Positions 4,468 through 9,425 of a stretch of DNA of 9,425 bases are shown piece after piece. The notes beneath the pieces were generated by a model. That model was given only the letters and a program-made list of their open reading frames with translations, searched no databases and had not been told where the DNA came from. The translations under genes and the position numbers were made by a program. The number at the start of each line of letters is the position of its first letter. Within the stretch, counting starts at the first letter, position 1. The DNA is from Acidobacteriota bacterium (lineage in GTDB: Bacteria; Acidobacteriota; Terriglobia; Bryobacterales; Bryobacteraceae): NCBI GenBank assembly GCA_023380575.1, contig JAMCRM010000195.1:1-9425 (forward strand), in the 5' to 3' direction.

Positions 4468-6765
4468 GTGAACTGGCACAAGACCGGCTTCGGCCCGCCC
4501 ATCTCCGACCGCCGCTATCACTACTACGAGACGCGGGACATCGGCCCGTTCCTGCGGCCCGGCAAAAACGTGCTGGCCGCCCACGCGTATTCGCTGGCCA
4601 CTGGCACGGAGGATTTCCACGGCGGGCGCGGGCTGTTTTTGCTCGAAGGCTCGGCGGGGGCCGTGCGCCTCGACAGCGGCGCCGATTGGAAGTACATCAT
4701 CCCTCCGATGTGGCAGCGCGATGCGCCGCGCCAGAGCTTCCAGTTGCATTTTGTGGAGATTGCCGATCTCCGCAAGGAACTGACGGGATGGATCATGCCG
4801 GGCTTCGACGATTCCGCCTGGAAGCCCGCGGTGGTGATCGGCAGGCCGCCCCAGGGCGGGTATGAGAACCTGGTGGCGCACGACCTGGGTGATATCGACG
4901 AAGTTTTCGAGCCTGCCGCCGCGGTGATTCAGTACGGCGAAGTCAGCCGCGCGAAGGAGAACAAGATCCCGGCCATTCAGGTGAACCACGAGCCGCTCGG
5001 CGTTCCCCGGACGGTTCGGATTTCGGAGGGCTGGCCCATCCGGGTGGAGACAACCGCCAAGGGGCGGGATGCCGCGATTATCCTCGATATGGGCCGCCTG
5101 GTAATCGGTTGCCCCTACTTCGAAGCCGACGCCGGCGCCGGGACGGTGGTGGACGTTTCCATTTCCGAGTACCTGGACAAGGGGCGCGTGCTGGCCGCGC
5201 GCCGCATCACCTCCGACCAGAACACCTATCTCACCGACCGCATCACGCTGCGCAGCGGCCGCCAGCAGTGGAAGCGATACGACTACAACGCCTACCGCTA
5301 TATTCAACTCACCATTCGCGATGCCGCGAAGCCCCTGGCGCTGCTGAAAGCCGGCACCATGCGGCGGGATTACCGCTACGCGGGCGAGGCCACCTTCCGC
5401 TCGTCGGATGCCGTGCTGGACCGCATCTTCGAGATGGCCAAGTGGTCGCATAAAATCAACACACATTGGGGCTACTGCGGCTCGGGGTGGCGCGAGCACG
5501 CGCAGTGGTCGGACCTCACCTGGGCTGCCATGAACGAGTGCGTCTTCAACGACGCGCCCCTGATGCGTTACTACCTGCACCAGATCACCCTCTCGCAGGA
5601 CGAGACCGGCCGCATGCGGTTTCCTTACCCCGGCAATGAGGCCATGGAACTGCCCGAACAGACCATGTGGCTGGGCGAAGAGCTGTCGCGCTCGGCGCTC
5701 GATTTCGGCGACGTCCAGATGATGCGCGATCTGCTGCCCGCCATGGATCGCGCCGACGGCTGGTTCCGCAAACACCTGGCGCCCGACGGGCTCATGACCA
5801 CGGCCGGCGGATGGAAGCCCATGTGGCTGGTGATCGACTGGGGCTACCCGTTCTGCAACAATCCATCGCCGGGCGAACTGGCCACGCTTAATATCATCTA
5901 TTACGATTTCCTGCGCTCAGTGGAGCGCACGGCCGCGCGCGTGGGTGAACGCGACACGGCGGCCCGCTATGGCAGGGAAGCGGACACGCTGGGCGCAACC
6001 ATTCAGCGTACCTTCTACTCGGCCGCGGAGCGCCGCTACTACGAGAAGCCGGGCCACGAATCGCCGTCTCCGCTCGCCGCCACTCTGGCGGTGCAGTACG
6101 GACTGGCGCCCGCCGCGGACCGGGCGGCGATCTTCGATTGGGCGGTAGGCAAGGATCTTCGCCCCGGCAAAGCCAGCCCGTGGTTCATGCACAATGTGCT
6201 CGAAACCTTCGGCCAGGTGGGCCGCTATGAGGATGGCATCGCCTCGCTCAAGCGCTATTGGGGCTCGTTCCTCAAGGGCGGGGCAACCGCGTTCTGGGAG
6301 TTATGGAACATACCCGGCGAGGACGTGCACCCTCTGCCGGGCTACACGGCCGAAATGGGAGGCCAGACGATCACATACGCGAGCGGTCCAGCGCCCTTCG
6401 TGGTGCGCCACATTCTGGGCGTCCAGCCGCTCGCCGACGATTTCGCAAAGGCGCGCGTGGCGCCGCATTTCGCGGGGCTCACCTCCGCAGAAGGCAGCGC
6501 GCCCACGCCGCACGGAGATGTGCGGGTCGGCTGGCAATGCAACGCGGCTTCGACGGAAGTCCGCGTGGTAGTGCCGCAGGGCATCACGGCGGAATTCGAA
6601 CTGCCTTATGCGGACGCGCTGCCCGTGGTGGCGGTGGACAACCGGCCCTTTTTTGACGGCGTGCGTTTCACCCCGGACAGCCGCATCTCGGCGCCGGCAC
6701 GTTCCGGGGCGGTGCTGCACATGCAACTCGCGCCCGGAACCTACCTTTTCATTGCAGGCAAATGA
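4468..6765 (+). CDS. GH78-like (alpha-L-rhamnosidase-like) glycosidase, main body
   Basis: This 765-residue frame (open from at least 4453) holds a GH78-type enzyme expected to remove terminal rhamnose or a similar sugar from glycans. It has a beta-sandwich part with TLYVN and RDIGPFLRPGKNVLAA, and a second beta domain around 170-295 (VETTAKGRDAAIILDMGRLV). From about residue 300 comes an (alpha/alpha)6 barrel starting YRYAGEATFRSSDAVLDRIF, then a C-terminal beta domain from about 645 (APHFAGLTSAEGSAPTPHGD). Acidic residues fit the active site: E343 and D349 in WREHAQWSD, and E611 in TAFWELW, the usual base position. The first Asp of the canonical D-C-P-x-R-x-E motif is not present (GSGWRE). 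The GTG at 4468 has no ribosome site; the true start is ATG 4284 in another frame. The stop overlaps the next gene as ATGA. Confidence 0.82.
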   Translation: MNWHKTGFGPPISDRRYHYYETRDIGPFLRPGKNVLAAHAYSLATGTEDFHGGRGLFLLEGSAGAVRLDSGADWKYIIPPMWQRDAPRQSFQLHFVEIADLRKELTGWIMPGFDDSAWKPAVVIGRPPQGGYENLVAHDLGDIDEVFEPAAAVIQYGEVSRAKENKIPAIQVNHEPLGVPRTVRISEGWPIRVETTAKGRDAAIILDMGRLVIGCPYFEADAGAGTVVDVSISEYLDKGRVLAARRITSDQNTYLTDRITLRSGRQQWKRYDYNAYRYIQLTIRDAAKPLALLKAGTMRRDYRYAGEATFRSSDAVLDRIFEMAKWSHKINTHWGYCGSGWREHAQWSDLTWAAMNECVFNDAPLMRYYLHQITLSQDETGRMRFPYPGNEAMELPEQTMWLGEELSRSALDFGDVQMMRDLLPAMDRADGWFRKHLAPDGLMTTAGGWKPMWLVIDWGYPFCNNPSPGELATLNIIYYDFLRSVERTAARVGERDTAARYGREADTLGATIQRTFYSAAERRYYEKPGHESPSPLAATLAVQYGLAPAADRAAIFDWAVGKDLRPGKASPWFMHNVLETFGQVGRYEDGIASLKRYWGSFLKGGATAFWELWNIPGEDVHPLPGYTAEMGGQTITYASGPAPFVVRHILGVQPLADDFAKARVAPHFAGLTSAEGSAPTPHGDVRVGWQCNAASTEVRVVVPQGITAEFELPYADALPVVAVDNRPFFDGVRFTPDSRISAPARSGAVLHMQLAPGTYLFIAGK

Positions 6766-8807
6766 GAATTTTCGGCGGAATTGGCTTATATCTTACGGCG
6801 GTGATCTGTGGCGCGGCGACGCCGCAGTTCACTCCTCCCACGATCCCGGCGGGGAAACCCGCGCCGCGGGTGGAAAAGCTGTTGCGGAACCTGACCCGGT
6901 ATACGCTTTCCGCGCTGCCTTCGGGTGAGATCCGGAATGAATCCGAGCACGCCATCCGGCCGCTTGCCGGAACGGCTTATGCCGCCGCGGTTTGCCTCAA
7001 GTTCGCGGATTGCGAGGCGCCCGCCCAAACGCGTGAAACGGTGATTCGCGTTTTGCGCGAGCTGACCCGCACGCATGTCTCCGGCGGCGGCCACACCGCA
7101 TCGGGCCAGCCGTGGGGCAACCACTGGCAATCGGCTTTCTGGGCTTACGAAGCCGCTTTCGCGGGCTGGCTGCTATGGCCGGACCTTCCCCCGGATGTGC
7201 GCGAAGGCGTCGTGCGGATGACCGTTCACGAAGCCGACCGGTTCATGAATATGCCCCCGCCCGCGGCGGAATTCCTGGACACCAAGGCCGAGGAAAACGG
7301 CTGGAACGCCATGGTGCAGGTGCTGGCGGCGGAAGCCCTGCCCGGCCACCCGCATGCGCCGGCCTGGCGCAGGCAATCGCACGCCTACATGATCTCCGCT
7401 TTCGCCACGCGGGCCGACGCCCGCAGCGCGCGCCTGGTGGATGGCCGCCCGCTCCGCCAATGGACCACCGGCGCCAACATCCACAACGACTTTACCCTCG
7501 AAAACCACGGCTTCGTGCATCCGGACTACATGACCACGGTCTCGGAGAACCTCACCAATGCGGTGGTGTACAGGCTGCTGGGCCGGCCGGTTCCGCAAGC
7601 CGTGCTGCACAACGCCCGGCCGGTGTACGAAAACCTGAAGGTGTTCACGCTCCCGGACGGCGGCTTTTTCTACCCGAATTCAACCGACTGGACGCTGCAC
7701 CAGATTGCCCACAGCTTCAACCTCCACGTGTTGATGGAACGTATCGCGGGGGACCGTGAATCGGCTGCCCTGGCGGAATGCGCCCTGAACACGCTGGAGA
7801 AGATGCAGGTGCGCAATGCGAATGGGCGCCTTTGGCTGCCCGGTGAGTATTCCACCTATCCGGGCAGCGAGCAGCACGCCGCGGTACTCATCGCCGGCGC
7901 GCTCATGGCTGAGAAACTGTGGCCCGCTGCGGCCAATCCCATGCCGCTCGATTTGGTATGGAAACATCTCGAAGGCGTGAGGGCCTTCGACGATGCGCGC
8001 CTGTTCGTGGTCCGCACGCCCCACGCGATCAGCTCTTTTGCCTGGGGACTCCGCATCATGGGACTGACCGCGCCGTTCGACCGCGATCCGATTGTGAACC
8101 CGCTCAATCACTCCTACTTCGGCCTCACCGCGGAGCTTGGAAATGGAGACCAGCCGGGCCGCATGGGGGTCGTGAGCGCAGCCATGGATCGCGCGCTGGC
8201 GCAGGATGCGGCCGGCGCGGGCACCGTGATCGTGAGCCGGGAAGCCGGGGCCGTTTCGGTTACCGGCAACGCGCAGCATGGCCGGCTCTCGCAGGGGTTC
8301 TCGTTCACGGTTCTGCCTTCGGGAAAATCCGTATATACCGAGCGATACGACGGCGGAGACTCGCCCGTCGAGGGCGGGCTGATTTCACTGCTCGAAGAGC
8401 CAGGCTGGGTTTACGGCGTGCGCGACCGGCATATCGAACGGGGTAGGGAGTGGCTCAACGTGGACGACCGGCTCGGGTTCGTGGTTTCGGGCTCCGGAGG
8501 TTTCGCCGAACGCCGCGATTACCATACCCGCACGCTGCTGCTGAACGAGAATCCGACGCGCGGCAGCATCTGCGTGATCGTGACACTGCCCAATGCCACG
8601 GCGGCACAAACGCGCGCCATGGCGGCGCAACCGGTACGCGCCGCGGCGGCCGATCCCGCGATTGCGGCGGCGGTAGTGGACGGATTGCTGGTAGTTTCGA
8701 ATCTCTCCGTACACCCCATCACAACCACGGTGGAAGCCGCCGGACGTAAGCTGCCGGTCGCGGTCACCGGTTGGGGCAGCCGCGTACTGCGCGTCGGCGG
8801 AATCTGA
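6762..8807 (+). CDS. Exported 681-residue protein, probable polysaccharide lyase or heparinase-like toroid enzyme, family uncertain
   Basis: I do not recognise this protein by family. It has a signal peptide (about 1-19, ending CGAAT). A long helical region, about 35-430, is rich in Trp, His and Asn and looks like an alpha-toroid: GNHWQSAFWAYEAAFAG at 119-135, ENGWNAMVQVLAAEALPG at 178-195, and ANIHNDFTLENHGFVHPDY at 238-256. A beta-rich C-terminal half runs from about 450 to 681 (TVIVSREAGAVSVTG, FVVSGSGGFAERRDYHTRTL). This order, helical barrel then beta sheets, is that of heparinase II/III-like and PL8-type lyases. N242, N248, H249, H253 and Y256 are candidate active-site residues. The ATG overlaps the GH78 stop, so translation is probably coupled. 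Length and context support an export-side glycan enzyme; the reaction is inference. Confidence 0.7.
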   Translation: MRIFGGIGLYLTAVICGAATPQFTPPTIPAGKPAPRVEKLLRNLTRYTLSALPSGEIRNESEHAIRPLAGTAYAAAVCLKFADCEAPAQTRETVIRVLRELTRTHVSGGGHTASGQPWGNHWQSAFWAYEAAFAGWLLWPDLPPDVREGVVRMTVHEADRFMNMPPPAAEFLDTKAEENGWNAMVQVLAAEALPGHPHAPAWRRQSHAYMISAFATRADARSARLVDGRPLRQWTTGANIHNDFTLENHGFVHPDYMTTVSENLTNAVVYRLLGRPVPQAVLHNARPVYENLKVFTLPDGGFFYPNSTDWTLHQIAHSFNLHVLMERIAGDRESAALAECALNTLEKMQVRNANGRLWLPGEYSTYPGSEQHAAVLIAGALMAEKLWPAAANPMPLDLVWKHLEGVRAFDDARLFVVRTPHAISSFAWGLRIMGLTAPFDRDPIVNPLNHSYFGLTAELGNGDQPGRMGVVSAAMDRALAQDAAGAGTVIVSREAGAVSVTGNAQHGRLSQGFSFTVLPSGKSVYTERYDGGDSPVEGGLISLLEEPGWVYGVRDRHIERGREWLNVDDRLGFVVSGSGGFAERRDYHTRTLLLNENPTRGSICVIVTLPNATAAQTRAMAAQPVRAAAADPAIAAAVVDGLLVVSNLSVHPITTTVEAAGRKLPVAVTGWGSRVLRVGGI

Positions 8808-8825
8808 GACTTTGAGCGGAACGGC

Positions 8826-9425
8826 CTAACGCCCCACGTACAACGGGGCGACGGAGACGGCTACCAGCCCGACGATGAACAGCAGGAACATGACCGGCAC
8901 CAGCCTGCGCACCAGCGGGCCACCGCCGGCGAATTCCTTCCAGATGAACACGCCCCAGAAGGCGCCGACCATGGTGGAGCCCTGTCCGAGCGCGTAGCTG
9001 ACGGCCGGCCCCACCTGCAGTTCTTTCGGTGCGCTGGAGGCCACGAAATTGGAGAGCGTGCCCGCGCTCCACATCAGCCCGCCCACGATCCCCAGGGTGT
9101 GCGCCATCCGGTTACCCCGGAAATAGTCGGCCATCCGCAGGGGCTTGCCCTGCACCGGTTTCCTCATAAAGTAGAAGTTGAAGACGAAGGTAGACAGGAA
9201 GATCCCGAGGCAAAACACGAACCCGATGGCATACGGTCCCAGCCCCCGTCCGTGTTGTTTACCGATCTCCACCAGGGGGTAAAACATCCCCATCATCGCC
9301 CCCCCCTACTACACTCAGCAGGATGCCTTTGCGGACCGAACGGCCGGGCTCGTCCTTGGCTTTGGAAGCGGTATGCACGCGGTATGCGATCCCGTCCACG
9401 ACCATGGCGGCGACGATCAGGGCGA
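8826..9425 (-). CDS. DMT-superfamily sugar/ureide-type permease, 3' part, interrupted by a frameshift
   Basis: The minus strand from TAG 8826 upward encodes the C-terminal half of a multi-helix membrane protein. Helices include YAIGFVFCLGIFLSTFVFNF, HTLGIVGGLMWSAGTLSNFV, VSYALGQGSTMVGAFWGVFI and VPVMFLLFIVGLVAVSVA. The blocks MFYPLVEIG and GTLSNFVASSAPKEL with GPAVSYALGQ resemble the GRP sugar-uptake / ureide-permease branch of the DMT superfamily, to which RhaT-like rhamnose transporters are also related. The open frame ends upstream near 9296, but ALIVAAMVVDGIAYRVHTAS and the following KGILLSVVGG, in another frame from 9424 to 9301, is plainly the same protein. The switch falls in a run of eight G (9299-9306); seven would restore the frame. 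The 5' end lies outside the window. It faces the exported enzyme gene with only 18 bp between stops. Confidence 0.8.

Noticed and set aside
4324..5775. 483-codon minus-strand open frame
   Set aside because: It lies fully opposite the GH78-like gene, has no recognisable motif, and arises from GC-rich codon use on the other strand.
1..9425. CRISPR array, riboswitch or replication origin
   Set aside because: No regularly spaced repeats, no recognisable riboswitch core and no cluster of DnaA-type boxes were seen.

Overview
The window is high-GC bacterial chromosome. It probably comes from an acidobacterium of the Bryobacterales/Solibacter type. That placement is inference: it rests on the GC-rich codon use, a Tat-signal aldo/keto reductase, an acidobacterial style of small secreted protein, and a mix of glycan-degradation genes with decayed insertion sequences.

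Left part (1-1814). The last 47 codons of a tyrosine-recombinase integrase run in from the left and stop just beyond the 3' end of a tRNA-Leu(GAG) gene, the usual place for an island to integrate. On the minus strand, a clear sigma70-type promoter drives secG and then tRNA-Leu. They share one intrinsic terminator, and the last codons of the integrase are written inside it. Upstream of secG, also on the minus strand, is a Tat-exported aldo/keto reductase. Divergent from that is a plus-strand tRNA-Val(CAC).

Middle part (1815-4283). A family-2 SAM-dependent O-methyltransferase follows tRNA-Val. After it comes a patched-together stretch: a minus-strand two-ORF unit (a 26-residue hydrophobic peptide and a 176-residue secreted or membrane protein), about 375 bp with no recognisable gene, a 47-residue relic of an IS1380-family transposase, and a relic of a second methyltransferase end. 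The join between the methyltransferase end and the glycosidase start occurs twice (2847-2949 and 4187-4301), with mostly silent differences. This suggests that an ancestral methyltransferase-glycosidase module was once duplicated, and that its middle was later lost and replaced.

Right part (4284-9425). A GH78-like (alpha-L-rhamnosidase-like) glycosidase has its signal peptide in one frame and the rest of the protein in another. It is joined by an ATGA overlap to a 681-residue exported protein that I cannot assign to a family with certainty; it looks like an alpha-toroid plus beta-sheet polysaccharide lyase or heparinase-like enzyme. Convergent to this pair is a DMT-superfamily sugar-type permease, cut by the window edge and interrupted by a run of eight G. 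Together the right part reads as a small glycan-use locus (release, cleavage, uptake) that carries two frame breaks. These are either real decay or sequence errors.
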